From: Mycocentrospora acerina
Lineage: Eukaryota; Ascomycota; Dothideomycetes; Pleosporales
DNA: 64,000 bases
Direction of reading: 5' to 3'
Assembly (NCBI GenBank): GCA_022701365.1
Contig: JAKUHH010000117.1
Location: 62,001-126,000, forward strand
The notes beneath the pieces are model-generated. The model saw only the letters and a list, made by a program, of their open reading frames with translations, had not been told where the DNA came from and made no database searches. The translations under genes and the position numbers were made by a program. Positions 1 to 10,066 of the stretch are shown here, piece by piece. The number at the start of each line of letters is the position of its first letter. Position 1 is the stretch's first letter.

Positions 1-553
1 GGCTTGAATAGTGATTGTAGGAGAAGTTTGATAATGTTCTATCATAGGCAGATTGCAGAGACAAGCCGCATATGTCCTTCTTAAAGCTAAAAGGATGTGT
101 GGAATGAGCGGTGATAATATCTATTTCACCTTCACAATAGTGATAACCGATCTCGGTATCACTCATCGAAGAGGAAAAGCAGACAGAGCTACCAGGATGA
201 TAGTAGGGAGGTAGAACAGGTGAAATATGTGGTATTGACGTAGGAGTGACCAAATCGTCATTGTTTATGGACCGGGATTTGTATAAAGGCCGTATATGCG
301 GTGATACTAATGAATCTGGAGTCTCTGCTAGAGTGATTTTTCGGGTGCTTGGCCGCTCCTCGTACAGTTCTTGGTCCCATATTGGAGAGGCCAGGTCGTT
401 TTGCACATTGAAATTGTTCCTATACTCTCGTTGAGAACTGTACTCCCAAGATTCCCTTCTCTCGTTGGGCAAGACATCTTGACCAGTAATATCCCAGGAG
501 TAAAAATAACCTGACCCTTTTCGCAAATCATGTGAAGATCGATCAAATGCCAT
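1..553 (-). CDS. Hypothetical protein, 3' part cut off by window edge
   Basis: Starting at the ATG at 553 and reading leftwards, the frame stays open for 184 codons to base 1 with no stop, so the gene continues beyond the window. The predicted protein begins MAFDRSSHDLRKGSGYFYSW and is rich in Ser, Tyr, Pro and charged residues, with no membrane segment and no domain I recognise; it looks disordered. A 184-codon open frame in DNA this AT-rich is unlikely by chance, which is the main reason for the call. An upstream exon cannot be excluded. The neighbour at 1539 is divergently transcribed, so the roughly 1-kb gap probably holds both promoters. Function unknown. Confidence 0.65.
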   Translation of the reverse strand, partial: MAFDRSSHDLRKGSGYFYSWDITGQDVLPNERRESWEYSSQREYRNNFNVQNDLASPIWDQELYEERPSTRKITLAETPDSLVSPHIRPLYKSRSINNDDLVTPTSIPHISPVLPPYYHPGSSVCFSSSMSDTEIGYHYCEGEIDIITAHSTHPFSFKKDICGLSLQSAYDRTLSNFSYNHYSS

Positions 554-1538
554 TGGTAACAACCAGAAAATAATAGAGTATCAATAGTTCTTTAGTGCTT
601 CTTGCAATGTTTAGAGAAGGGTAAGGAGCGGTAATGCGAGAAACGCCGAACACGACAAGAGAGTATTTAAGGATATTAATTGGATACCTCTAATAATGAC
701 ACATTAAATCAAGAAGCTACAATGGTATTTTTACTTATTCCAGTCAGCGTATCATAGGTTTTTGCAAGGTGAGGTCGCCTTGACTAGGTATGCGTGCAGC
801 CACGCTAGTAGGCAATGTCAACCTAAGGAAGGAGCTATTTCAAATTACATTCAAAAAGTTTGAAGCTCTGACTTCTAGAAACGTAAATCGTATATTGATT
901 ACTATTCTTTGCTTAGTAAGTATAATGTACTCCACCTTGCACATTTGATTCAATAGGATTCGCAAAAGACAATTGTAGTGGCAGCCGCTAATTTAGTCTG
1001 CTAACAAAATCGCTAGCAATAACGTACTATTTCGTCACCTTTTTCTCAATTCAGGAGGCCGTCCAGTTGCTATACTTGACCATAGTGATGTTTAAGAAAA
1101 CTAATAATAAGCACTCTCTTTGCGATGTGCAGCTTGCTAATCGGTCAAAGTGTACTAAAATTCAAATTTCTTTTACACATTGTGCTGAAGAGGCTTCTCA
1201 AGGAATTTGTAATTTGATCTAACTATAGAAACATTAAATTCCACGACGATAAATTACCACTATTATGCTAACACGTGTGGTACTAGAGTAAAGTAGAACA
1301 CTTTCTGACGAGCTGAGAATCTGCTTGGTATGAATATGGGTGGATGAATTGAAATTTCGGCTCAGCATTATTCCCGAAGTACGATAATAAATAAAACAGT
1401 GTATGCACTATTAATTAGTTTTCCTATAATTGGTTTTGGAATTCAAACTATTGTTCATGTATATCAATACCTCCGCAAGTGGAGTAGACAACTTTAGAAG
1501 ATATATTAAATCTGCACCGGAAAGGAAACGCTGAGCAC
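554..1538. other. Intergenic, divergent promoter region
   Basis: AT-rich DNA between two divergently transcribed genes. I see no coding frame, repeat or RNA gene. It must contain the promoters of both flanking genes if the models are right, but no specific site can be assigned. Confidence 0.5.
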
Positions 1539-2906
1539 ATGCGGACGCAGCCTTCGAAATATACATACAGCAAACAGATTATGACCCAGAACACATCGCC
1601 CAGTAACTCACCGACTACACATGACAGAACTGATGCGATGGCTTCCATGCCAGTTACCATACAAGGCGACTTATTCCGCCGTACATTTCAATCCTCTCGC
1701 CAAGTGCGAGACCCTACGAACTCTAGAAACTTTACCTTTAGGCAGTTAAACCAACAGGATTTCTACCTCTATCAGTATTTTTCCGAAGAGATTCTTCCTC
1801 TGATCTGTCCACTTCTGCAAGTAAGCCAGCGCAACTCTACACAAGTTACTACAATGCTCTCAGTGGAGGTCTTGGATGAAGTGACTGTAGACTGCTGCCT
1901 GGGCATTTCTGCTATCCACCTCAAGGCGACAGGACAATGGCGACATAAACAGGCCGACCCTGAGATTACACGCTACGCATGTAGGACTCTAGAGAAGCTT
2001 CGAATTGCTATGAGCATCAACGTTAGATCATTCGATGTTCTCCGTACCTTGCTCAGTATTATATTTCTCCAATGCTTAGTGGGTCAACCCGAAGATTACT
2101 TCCTAGACTTGCCATGGTATGCTCATTTCGAGGCAGCCTCCAGTATTCTTTATGATTTGGGTATAAATTCGGTCATCATACCTGAGAGGTGTGATGCTCA
2201 GAGTCAGTTCGGAATTGCCTTAGCCTCTTGGATCGACATCCTTGGTGCTACTATGCTTGGCAAAATGCCAACCTTTGCAGATACGTACCGACGACGACAA
2301 AGGGAAAAATACTCATCTGGCCTTGTGGAATTGATGGGTTGCGAAGACCAAGTCATGTACCTCATATCCGATATTGCCTGCTTGGAAGCGTCGAAGCGAG
2401 GTGGGCTGAGTCAAGAAGAATTCACGACACAGGAAATACTCCTTCTCATCAAGACGGAGTTACTACGGCACCAAATGACTTTCATCGGTGCGAGTGAGCT
2501 TGACAAAGTTGTGACAATGGCGTTTCTGTCTGCAGCACATATCTACTTGCTCACCCTAAAGCTTGATTTCGAAAGGTCAAGTAACATGATTACGGATATG
2601 GTCGATCGCTTCAGCAAATCTGTAGATCGAAATTATGGCGGCCTGCACGGCTTTGACCAATCTATCGCTTGGCCGTTACTTGTAGTAGGATCTGTCTCTC
2701 TCCCAACATCGTCATTTCGTGGTATGTTTGCTGAGCGTGTACGTTTGCTTGAAAAATCAGCCGATTTCGGTTCGTTTGGCAGAGCTAAGATGATCTTGCA
2801 AATTTTATGGCAAGTTGATGATGAGGCATATCGAGAGGGCAGAGCTCAAGACACCCATTGGAGGGAAGTAATGCAAGATAGAAAATGGAACTTCTTAATT
2901 ATTTGA
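1539..2906 (+). CDS. Fungal_trans_2-type transcription regulator
   Basis: A 455-aa protein with the helical middle-homology region of fungal Zn2Cys6 regulators of the Fungal_trans_2 type (long helices from about residue 80 to the end, including the stretch around SILYDLGINSVIIPE and the C-terminal ILQILWQVDDEAYREGRAQD). These act in the nucleus as pathway or development regulators. The expected N-terminal Zn2Cys6 cluster is absent: no CX2CX6C pattern occurs in the first 90 residues, which are instead Ser/Thr/Gln-rich. Either the zinc cluster lies on an upstream exon, or this is a cluster-less member that regulates by protein contact. The ATG at 1539 is the first in frame. No close target genes can be inferred from context. 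Confidence 0.75.
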   Translation: MRTQPSKYTYSKQIMTQNTSPSNSPTTHDRTDAMASMPVTIQGDLFRRTFQSSRQVRDPTNSRNFTFRQLNQQDFYLYQYFSEEILPLICPLLQVSQRNSTQVTTMLSVEVLDEVTVDCCLGISAIHLKATGQWRHKQADPEITRYACRTLEKLRIAMSINVRSFDVLRTLLSIIFLQCLVGQPEDYFLDLPWYAHFEAASSILYDLGINSVIIPERCDAQSQFGIALASWIDILGATMLGKMPTFADTYRRRQREKYSSGLVELMGCEDQVMYLISDIACLEASKRGGLSQEEFTTQEILLLIKTELLRHQMTFIGASELDKVVTMAFLSAAHIYLLTLKLDFERSSNMITDMVDRFSKSVDRNYGGLHGFDQSIAWPLLVVGSVSLPTSSFRGMFAERVRLLEKSADFGSFGRAKMILQILWQVDDEAYREGRAQDTHWREVMQDRKWNFLII

Positions 2907-3937
2907 AGTTATTCGTTTTAAATAATTAAGGAGATGGTTGGTTAATTGTTTGAAATGCTGTATGTTCAAGTGTATTAGAAGCAGGGAGATTTGTATTTTT
3001 TAGTCGATTCAAGACGTTACTGATAGTAGCAAAACTGGAGAGACGATGTTTTATTTAGAAGCACAAGTTTGGCATTTGTAAAAAAAAGGCCAAATTAAAG
3101 ACTCTCCACGTTGAGCGGGTATTTGCCTGGGTCATGAAAGTACTGCTAAACCTACTACCGCCACTCTAATTCAATTTTTTTTTATTGATATATCTAAAGA
3201 GGAGAATCGGGACAAAGTCCTATTTATGCTTACAGATGGGAGCAACTCCATTTGTTTGCACTGTGCAGTTTTCCACCTAACCGCTTTTGTAGAATTGTAC
3301 GCAATTTGGGACTCCAACTCTATCCACTGGTCGTTTTACCTGATTCTCGTAGGACTCCAACAAGGAATATGGATTTTTCTCTTTTGTTGGTGATAAAATC
3401 CAAGTTCCTAGTGCCCTATAATAGTTGTCAAGTTTGCAGATTGATGGCAGAGGACCCAATCTTACGGTGTGCTAACCCCATCATCATACACCTGTACAAT
3501 GGAGGCTCGAGTACTGGGCGTAATCTTGAAGTCTTTGAAAGAATTCCCAGGTTGAAAAATTGTCATTTCCGGGTAGTACGTGTATGTAGCCATTTTAAGT
3601 TATGCACAAGGTAGACAGCGCCGATGAATCTTGATATACATCATTTCATCCAACGATTCCCCTACATAAGCTATTGGACTCTATGTGAACTTGACTAAGT
3701 AACATTCAGCCAAAATCTAACTTCGAAATTATGTGAAAATTGAAAGTGTTGTCACAGAGAAAATCCTGACATGTATTCCTCTTGTTGTGCAGCGATCGTT
3801 GTGTAGCAGTGAGTCTTGAGTGGCCTTATCGGTATACTCCATACCGACACGTAAAGGATAAGCGGCAGCATATGAGAATTCCTTGCCCTTTCCGACCAGA
3901 TTTTGCTCTTTCTGCCTGTTTCTCATGCAGACTAGCG
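2907..3937. other. Intergenic, no convincing gene
   Basis: AT-rich with short A and T runs near 3080 and 3175. A 120-codon frame at 3252-3614 exists but has no protein-like character. The stretch 3729-3926 on the minus strand might be a second exon of the small gene at 3938, but I found no clean splice that joins them. Confidence 0.4.
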
Positions 3938-4237
3938 TTATGGAATGGGTTGGGGTCCGTGCTCCAGCTCCTCGGTACCTCTTAACACTCTCTGACCTGT
4001 GCCTGTTCCAACCGTGCCATCTTCACAATCTGTGACACCACAATCAGACAATACACTCGAGTCGCAAGAAAAAGCGCTACGTGGCTCTGGCTGCGTCTGG
4101 GAGCAGTCTACTCTGCGGACAGAATGAGGATGAGTCTGAAACTGGATAGCAGGCGGTTGCTCAGATCTAGAGACAATACGACGTAGCGATCTGCACGTTC
4201 GATGGTAATGGGACTTGAGTGCTGACATGGCCACCAT
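3938..4237 (-). CDS. Small hypothetical protein
   Basis: A 99-codon frame starting with ATG at 4237 (context GTGGCCATG nearby) in a locally GC-richer patch, which is why I list it. The product is Ser/Arg/Cys-rich, without signal peptide, membrane segment or known domain. It could be the first exon of a longer gene, because the downstream minus-strand stretch to 3729 is also open for about 60 codons in another frame. Alternatively it may be chance. Function unknown. Confidence 0.3.
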   Translation of the reverse strand: MVAMSALKSHYHRTCRSLRRIVSRSEQPPAIQFQTHPHSVRRVDCSQTQPEPRSAFSCDSSVLSDCGVTDCEDGTVGTGTGQRVLRGTEELEHGPQPIP

Positions 4238-4859
4238 TTTTAGATGCTACAAATGATTTGGTTTTGAAGTTCAGTCAATTGAAAGTAATCAGATAAGTGT
4301 GTTTGCAGATACTAGATGCTTCTTCCGGTAAATGGAATCTAAATATCTATGGCAGCAAGATTCTGTAATTACTTCCTATGATAGCATACATTTATCTTAC
4401 CGATTTTTCCTGCAGTGGTGTTTCCATTGAGAAACTAAACTAATTATTCCATAGCTTAAACTACTGATCTGAGTCAACTCGACAGCATAGCAATCGGCTA
4501 ATCGACACCAGTGGGGCAAATCAATGACTATTAAAAATGAGATAGAACAGTAATCAAGAAACCATTGAAGTGGATCAACATTCGCAAGTCTACCTACTTG
4601 CACCATTGTTTCACAACAGCGTCATTACCACTACTGCTTGTATTTCCTATTCGTTCCCTGGTGAGGACCTTCAACGCTCCAAAATGAAACATGTTTACTT
4701 GCAACGAAATTTTCCTATTCTTTGCTAATACAGATCATCATCCTATCTGCTCGATGGTTTGCGGCGGAAACCGGGCTCTTAAACGCTAAATTGTCGATAG
4801 CTAGATGTGATGCTCTAGCCCCACGACAGTAAGGCCTGTAATTTGCCCGATATGCCTTG
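4238..4859. other. Intergenic, nothing recognised
   Basis: AT-rich; no coding frame with protein-like composition, no repeat and no RNA gene seen. A minus-strand open frame over 4715-5008 overlaps the neighbouring gene and is its shadow. Confidence 0.4.
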
Positions 4860-5399
4860 CTATGCCACATTGCTGTAGCTATAGAATACAGACGAAGGGT
4901 AGCGATCGTCAGTCCAGGGTTTTTTGTACCGAAGCTCGATTGACTCGCACAATGAAAAGGTTTCATAGATTTGATTATTATGCTGCACACTCCACTTATC
5001 AGACCCATCCTTGCCTATCATTTCGATCACCTTATCCCAAGTTGGATCGCAAAGGTCGTCTTTCCAGTTGTCATCTGCGTACTTGATTGCCTCTTTTATA
5101 CCTTTAATCATCTTGGAATTCGTGGTGTCTGCGGTGGCAGGACCGTGGTAGACGATGCTCTTCTCCTTGATAAGCACATGTGCGCGGTGAAATTGGCCAT
5201 TGCATACGAGAGAAGGCAGAGCGATCGAAACGACGTCTGACTCTGGAAATGAATTCAAAAAATCTTTGGCTGTAGATGAGAGATGTAAAACATGACGGTC
5301 TTGAAGCGGCTGGGCTAGTGTGAAACTGGGGTCTTGGAAGAGCTCCCAAGGTTCTATCATATCCTCCAGAACTGCCTCATATTCTCGCTTCAGAGACAT
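4860..5399 (-). CDS. Hypothetical protein, faint Ulp1/C48-like C-terminus
   Basis: A 179-aa protein starting at the ATG at 5399. It has no signal peptide or membrane segment. A strand pattern around AHVLIKEKSIVYHGPA followed by a loop ending QHNNQIYETFSLCESIELRY loosely recalls the C-terminal half of C48 (Ulp1-type) cysteine proteases, where a line such as WxxxVxDxxxxxIxYYDS precedes a QQxNxxDCG motif; here the DCG is replaced by ETF and no catalytic His or Cys can be pointed to. If related, it is a truncated, inactive fragment. Coding composition is good and the frame has no internal stop. Function unknown. Confidence 0.5.
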   Translation of the reverse strand: MSLKREYEAVLEDMIEPWELFQDPSFTLAQPLQDRHVLHLSSTAKDFLNSFPESDVVSIALPSLVCNGQFHRAHVLIKEKSIVYHGPATADTTNSKMIKGIKEAIKYADDNWKDDLCDPTWDKVIEMIGKDGSDKWSVQHNNQIYETFSLCESIELRYKKPWTDDRYPSSVFYSYSNVA

Positions 5400-5785
5400 G
5401 TTATGAGATAAAGTTGACTGGCGTCTGTTAAAGCGGAAGCTTCAATTCTCAAAGAAAACAGAACCATAGGATCGTGAGTGCACGGAGTCACAACGGATTC
5501 TGGGAAACTTAAAAGCTTCAACACCATTACATAAACTTGATCGCCCATAAGGTTAATCGATTAAACTCACCTTTTAGTTGCAGTATTCTGCCACAATTCA
5601 TAAGATTACATAGATTGTCTATTATTGTTAGGCAAAATAGCATGGTAAGCAAGAACAAGGCATTGTCTATGAGGATTCGCTCGAGTTACGACAAGCCTGC
5701 AACATCTAAGAAGTGAGCTCGTTCTCCCAGTCATTGATCCGCTAGTTGCGGATATCGCACTCTGATCCAGCCTTGTATCTCTGCC
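5400..5785. other. Divergent intergenic region
   Basis: About 390 bp between two divergently transcribed genes; no gene or repeat seen. It probably contains both promoters. Confidence 0.4.
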
Positions 5786-6508
5786 ATGGCTGATCATTAT
5801 ACTCTAGGCAAAGTCTTCTGCGACGGATTAAAAGACCTGACAGTACCGCCTCCCTCAGAAGAGAGGTGCTCCATCTGTTTAATAGAGTACATTTCAGAAG
5901 AAAATGAGATTCCTTCGCACCAAAGGGAGAAAGTCGTCGAAACCCACTGCCAACACATCTTCCACTATGCTTGTCTACATAGATGGCTATGTACAGGCAG
6001 CAATAACTGCCCAATCTGTAGGAGAGCCTTCGATATACCAGCTACAGTCAGTCATTACAATGGATTCTCAGACAATTTTGAACCTCTCGAGAGCCCTCAA
6101 CTCCCATCGTGGGAGGACACACATCTACCGGAGTACGACCCTTCCGTGGACGCAGATTTAGGCGAATACTCCGAGCCGTACAGCATACTTACTATACTAG
6201 AGCAGAATAGTCAGATACAGAGCCGACGCCTTGCTCTGATCCGGGAACTCATCGTAATTGTAGAAGAAGACGAGGAACTTACCTATGCTGAACTTCAACA
6301 AACCAGACGCATGCTTGCAGGTGAAATGGAAGGGTATGATCTAACCCGACGAGCTAGGCTTGAATCATTACGGGCACAGCAAGATATCATCGTCCCTGAG
6401 CTATGGATCCTAGACGCATCTGTCCGAGACCTGCTTCGGGAGGAGCGTTATCTGAGGTATGCAGCCGAGGCTGACGACTTCTTAGTAGCGTCTCTGCTGC
6501 AATTTTAG
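5786..6508 (+). CDS. RING-H2 finger protein, probable E3 ubiquitin ligase
   Basis: A 240-aa intronless protein. Residues 28-78 form a canonical RING-H2 finger: C28-x2-C31, C55-x-H57-x2-H60-x2-C63 and C75-x2-C78 (CSIC, CQHIFHYAC, CPIC), with the usual Trp (HRWL) after the sixth ligand. In known RING-H2 proteins this fold binds an E2 enzyme and drives ubiquitin transfer. The remaining 160 residues are acidic and helical (many Glu, Leu and Arg), a likely substrate or partner arm. No transmembrane segment or signal peptide, so a soluble ligase is expected. The ATG at 5786 is the first in frame. The substrate is unknown and the neighbours give no hint. Confidence 0.85.
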   Translation: MADHYTLGKVFCDGLKDLTVPPPSEERCSICLIEYISEENEIPSHQREKVVETHCQHIFHYACLHRWLCTGSNNCPICRRAFDIPATVSHYNGFSDNFEPLESPQLPSWEDTHLPEYDPSVDADLGEYSEPYSILTILEQNSQIQSRRLALIRELIVIVEEDEELTYAELQQTRRMLAGEMEGYDLTRRARLESLRAQQDIIVPELWILDASVRDLLREERYLRYAAEADDFLVASLLQF

Positions 6509-7192
6509 CGGAAATAGAAAACGCTAAGCTGTATAAAGAGAGAGACGTCAGCGTACTCTTGCGATTATTAGGCAGGATTGGCATTCAGGTCTGAAGAGAC
6601 TTGTTATAAGCTGACTTCATGAAAGTGAGCATAAAAACAACAGCTTGATAATTCTCTTTAGACAAAAGCTTTGTCCGGTATATCCACTAGCTCGCATAAA
6701 ACATTTGAAGGCGCTTGCGCGAGCGAAGCTATGAATTATTTTGGTGTTCTAAAAGTAGGCATACTACTGTCATTAGCTTTCTGCAGGCTGTGAACATTAA
6801 AATTTACAAGATTCAAATAGTCTCTAGCCTACTTAGTAGCACGTCGCATGGCACACAGCGGATGAAGAGAAATTTCTGTTTTTAATTAAAGTTAAATTAA
6901 AAGAGATAGATTGACATGCTTGAGGTTCATGGATTTTGCTGAGACGTAAGTGCCCAAGCTTCTTCTGTCATCAGGCGAGGAATGATCGTGACAATTGCGT
7001 TCCCATTTTCGTAATTCACTATAAATCGCGATTTGTCTCTAGCGTATTGATACACTACTTCTATGTTTACACCGCTATTAAAAATTGTTACATCATGCTG
7101 CAATGTATGTGTATAATAACACAAGATGTGTAGACAGGACCTGTTGATTTAAATTCTTGTCAGAACATTAGCTACAGCTGTTCTAAACAGCT
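6509..7192. other. Intergenic, very AT-rich
   Basis: Contains AT runs such as TTTTAATTAAAGTTAAATTA near 6880; no protein-like frame or structured RNA was recognised. Confidence 0.4.
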
Positions 7193-7761
7193 ATGGGATT
7201 ATCAGGATCACTCCCGAAATGCGCTACCCATCTTCTCAACAATGAACGCCAGCACGGAAAACTCTATCCAGAAGGACTAAATATACGTCTGAAGAAAAGA
7301 TCTTCAAGCAATAATCCTACAGAGAGAGCCTTTGATATCAAAAATGGATATTTCACAAAGAGTGAGATACCACCGGAAATGAATATCGAACAGAGATTAA
7401 AGATTTCATAGAAAGCGAACGCTTCAGAGGGAGCAGAAATTCTATAGAGAGCCAAAGGAAACTTGGAGCTGTAGGTAAAAAAGTGCCAGAGTTTTGGCAA
7501 TCAGTGCGTGTAGAATCGACACATGGTATGATAGTAGATAATGGCAATGCTGAAGAAGAAGAGCAGCGAGACCTAGAAGAAGGAATCAAAAAACTTCTTA
7601 AAAAATCTGGTTATTATAGGGGTGAGCTTGGAAAGGATGTTTCACAAGTTCGTACACCGAATATCTTATCCTGCCGGCATTCCAGTCGAGCCGATCCTAA
7701 GGAGCGACCAATGAAGTTCACATCATGTTGGGTATGCAGCGAATGTGCAAAAAAATTGTAA
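7193..7761 (+). pseudogene. Hypothetical protein, two frames (intron or frameshift)
   Basis: Two overlapping open frames look like parts of one protein. Frame 2 is open from the ATG at 7193 to 7411 (basic; ends ..YFTKSEIPPEMN). Frame 1 is open from about 7366 to 7761 and is more protein-like: it contains IKDFIESERFRGSRNSIESQ, VPEFWQSVRVESTHGMIV and a Cys/His-containing tail with SCWVCSECAKKL. A GTGAGA donor at 7362 and an AG at 7446-7447 would join the frames in phase with an 86-nt intron, but that removes the attractive frame-1 segment. A simple frameshift near 7366-7380 would keep it. I lean to a damaged gene. No known domain; the CX2C tail might bind zinc. Confidence 0.35.
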
Positions 7762-9070
7762 ATTCGCCATATAAACCAAAAAGATTGAATATTCTATCAT
7801 AGTAGGCCTTTTCAAGACTTTTCGAAATTGGAACAAGGAGCACATTGACTTTCAAGAATTTGCTAGAGATTAGATTACCTTTTTCTCATTAACATTCTGT
7901 TCAACTTAGAAAGACAAAAGTTTCCTTATAAGTCGTCTGTTGTGCATACTTGAAAGTATTTTGTATTATTTGTGCTTAACAACAACGTATCATTGTGTGA
8001 TTTTGATCGCACGATTGTGGAAATCAAGAAGCTCAGAATTCAGTACTGCTAGAAAAGAGTGTTGTCCTTTCCAAAAGATTTTTTTAATATGTACCCTGTG
8101 ATCTTCAATGCACAAGTGATTTCACTTATATTTTGACACACGGGTAACTAGCTACTTACCGAACCTAATGATAAGCAAGTCTTTTAAAATACACAGACTT
8201 CTTTTTTCAGTGCATTAGTGAGCTTGAGTCCAGACAAACGTATTATATCGTCACAACAAAGACCTTTGCCGCATTACGGTGGCTGCTAATGGCTAGTGTG
8301 AACTTATGCAGAAAGTGAATGAACGATACAAATCAATATCAAAATAGTGTAGGTTATTAAAAATCTTCTTAAAAAGTGAGAAATTTAGAAGCCCTGTATG
8401 TCTCCTCAAAGCGAGAAAGCAAGGCGAAACCTTCTCCTAAGATCTTCCAAAACTGATTTTACCCGATAGTTTGGAAAAGGCAATGAGGATAACCTAAACT
8501 TTGCTAGATTGTTAAATCACGAGATGCGTCAAGATGTGTTTCATATGCCTGAAAATCAAGACACTTTGATTTCTTGTAGAAATTAAGATTACTCACCTCA
8601 CAGGTTGGTACCTATCATAGTAGAATAATGACAAAATCGAATATATGTTCGGCACAGTAATATCAGAGCGTTGACATTTCGCCTACTTCTGTGACATCAT
8701 TCTTTGATTGGTATACTCATCGCTTCAGCGCATCGATAAAATTGAGATATGGAAGGCGAGAAGTAAAATAGTTACATGACATCAAGATACAAATACAGCA
8801 ACTTTATTTGCAAATATTAACCTCAGTTATTTCTAGATAAACTTTATGACATAGAGTGACAAACTAGTGCAAGTATTTGCATTTTGCCTGCCACAGAAAG
8901 AGGAACGGCAGAAATTGCTGCACCTAGTAGATGAGACTTTGCGTGACACATAGTACATGTCGAGATCATTATTCATCACCTTAAATGCTTGTGCAGCGTT
9001 CGGGTAACAGAATCTAGCAACTTGGCAGAGAAGTAACCTCTACACGAGAGGTAAACAAGTATTGTATTAG
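7762..9070. other. Intergenic, no gene recognised
   Basis: About 1.3 kb of AT-rich sequence without a protein-like frame on either strand, ending at the left TA of a MITE. No direct or inverted repeats stood out. Confidence 0.45.
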
Positions 9071-9216
9071 TAACGTCCGTCCCTGCGTAACAGGACACCC
9101 TGCGTGCCGGGACCAGCCAATCAACTTGCAGATTTTGGGCAGAAGTCTGTGATTTAAGCGAGCTGATTGGCCGGTCCCGGTACACAGGGTGTCCCGCTAC
9201 GCAGGGATGGACGTTA
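9071..9216. mobile_element. MITE, Tc1/mariner-pogo type, copy 1
   Basis: A 146-bp non-coding palindrome-like element. Its ends are long imperfect terminal inverted repeats of about 58 bp, TAACGTCCGTCCCTGCGTA at the left against the complement of ACGCAGGGATGGACGTTA at the right, framing a short unique centre. The TA at each outer end fits TA target-site duplication, the mark of Tc1/mariner-pogo transposition. A second copy lies at 61327-61472 and differs at one base only (T here, C there, in GGTACACAGG), so both moved recently. There is no coding capacity; transposition would need a transposase in trans. Confidence 0.9.
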
Positions 9217-9474
9217 CGCATAGGAACTGATCAGTTTCTCAGGTTATCTCAAAATGCAATGTCCCGTAACGTATTTGTCATTTTTCTTCTATATTTGTAG
9301 TAACACAAAAGGAAGAAAATCCGCCTTAACAAGAGCTAGCAAAGACAGATATGACAGTGACAATGTTTTGTTTAGGACCAAGCAGTAGTCACCAGACTGC
9401 TACATAATTTGGTCATACGAAGAGCCTATCGACTCTTCCTCATGAATCCTTTCAGGTCGAATGTAATTGCAATG

Positions 9475-10066
9475 CTAGGCACTATTGCGTCTCGCGCTTT
9501 CGCTTCGTGTTACTTGGCTTCGGCGGGAAACTGGAGAAGTAGGGCGATCCAATGCGGACGACCCGCGATGGGCGGTCATGATCCTAACCCATGTGCCGAG
9601 GGGACCCAGGCTGCGACCCGCGGTCGGGGCGCCAACACGACGGGTGCGGGGGCGGTGGCGTAGAACTTCAGAACCTGTGAACCCATCAACCTCCGCAATG
9701 AGCAGCACATAGATGCTTACCAACACGCCAGTCCAAGGGGTCAATTGCCTTGAGCGAGCCCGTCTCATCGAATAGGTCTGGATAGCTTTTCTGGTCGCGA
9801 CAGTACGGACAAGAGGGATTCCTAAGTTCTTGACGACAACGCTCGCTCCACTGGGAGCAACACTTGCCACAAAGGCTGGTCTTCTTGCAGCAGGGTGTAG
9901 TAATAAGCGACGTAGAATCTGTGCAACAAAGTTCGCAGATCAGAGGTAGAGGAGTACAAGGTGTACTTGGTTTTCTTAAAGTTGCGCTGGGGTCTCGTTT
10001 CTTGGCTGCCAAAGTGTAGCGAGAGCGCCGAATAGTAGAGCGAGCCGCGGATAGCGGTGCATACAT
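9475..10066 (-). CDS. RING-like zinc-finger protein (two exons)
   Basis: Exon 1 runs 10066-9721, a 46-nt intron 9720-9675 has a GTAAGC donor and CACAG acceptor, and exon 2 runs 9674-9475; the joined frame gives 181 aa. Residues 44-89 carry a Cys-rich finger: C44-x2-C47, a C59/C60 pair, C66-x2-C69, then C86-x2-C89 (CELC, TPCCKK, LCGKCC, CPYC), closest to a fungal variant RING-type finger. No His ligand is obvious, so it may bind zinc through Cys only. The C-terminal 60 residues are Arg/Pro/Ser-rich and low in complexity. I chose the ATG at 10066; a GTG lies 6 nt upstream. Probably protein- or nucleic-acid-binding; function not known. Confidence 0.65.

Noticed and set aside
3252..3614. 120-codon plus-strand frame
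   Set aside because: Composition is irregular, there is no helical or domain pattern, and it lies in AT-rich DNA with long chance frames.
9580..9660. GC-rich stretch resembling a structured RNA or rDNA piece
   Set aside because: It is explained by the second exon of the minus-strand zinc-finger gene at 9475-10066, which is Arg/Pro/Gly-rich.
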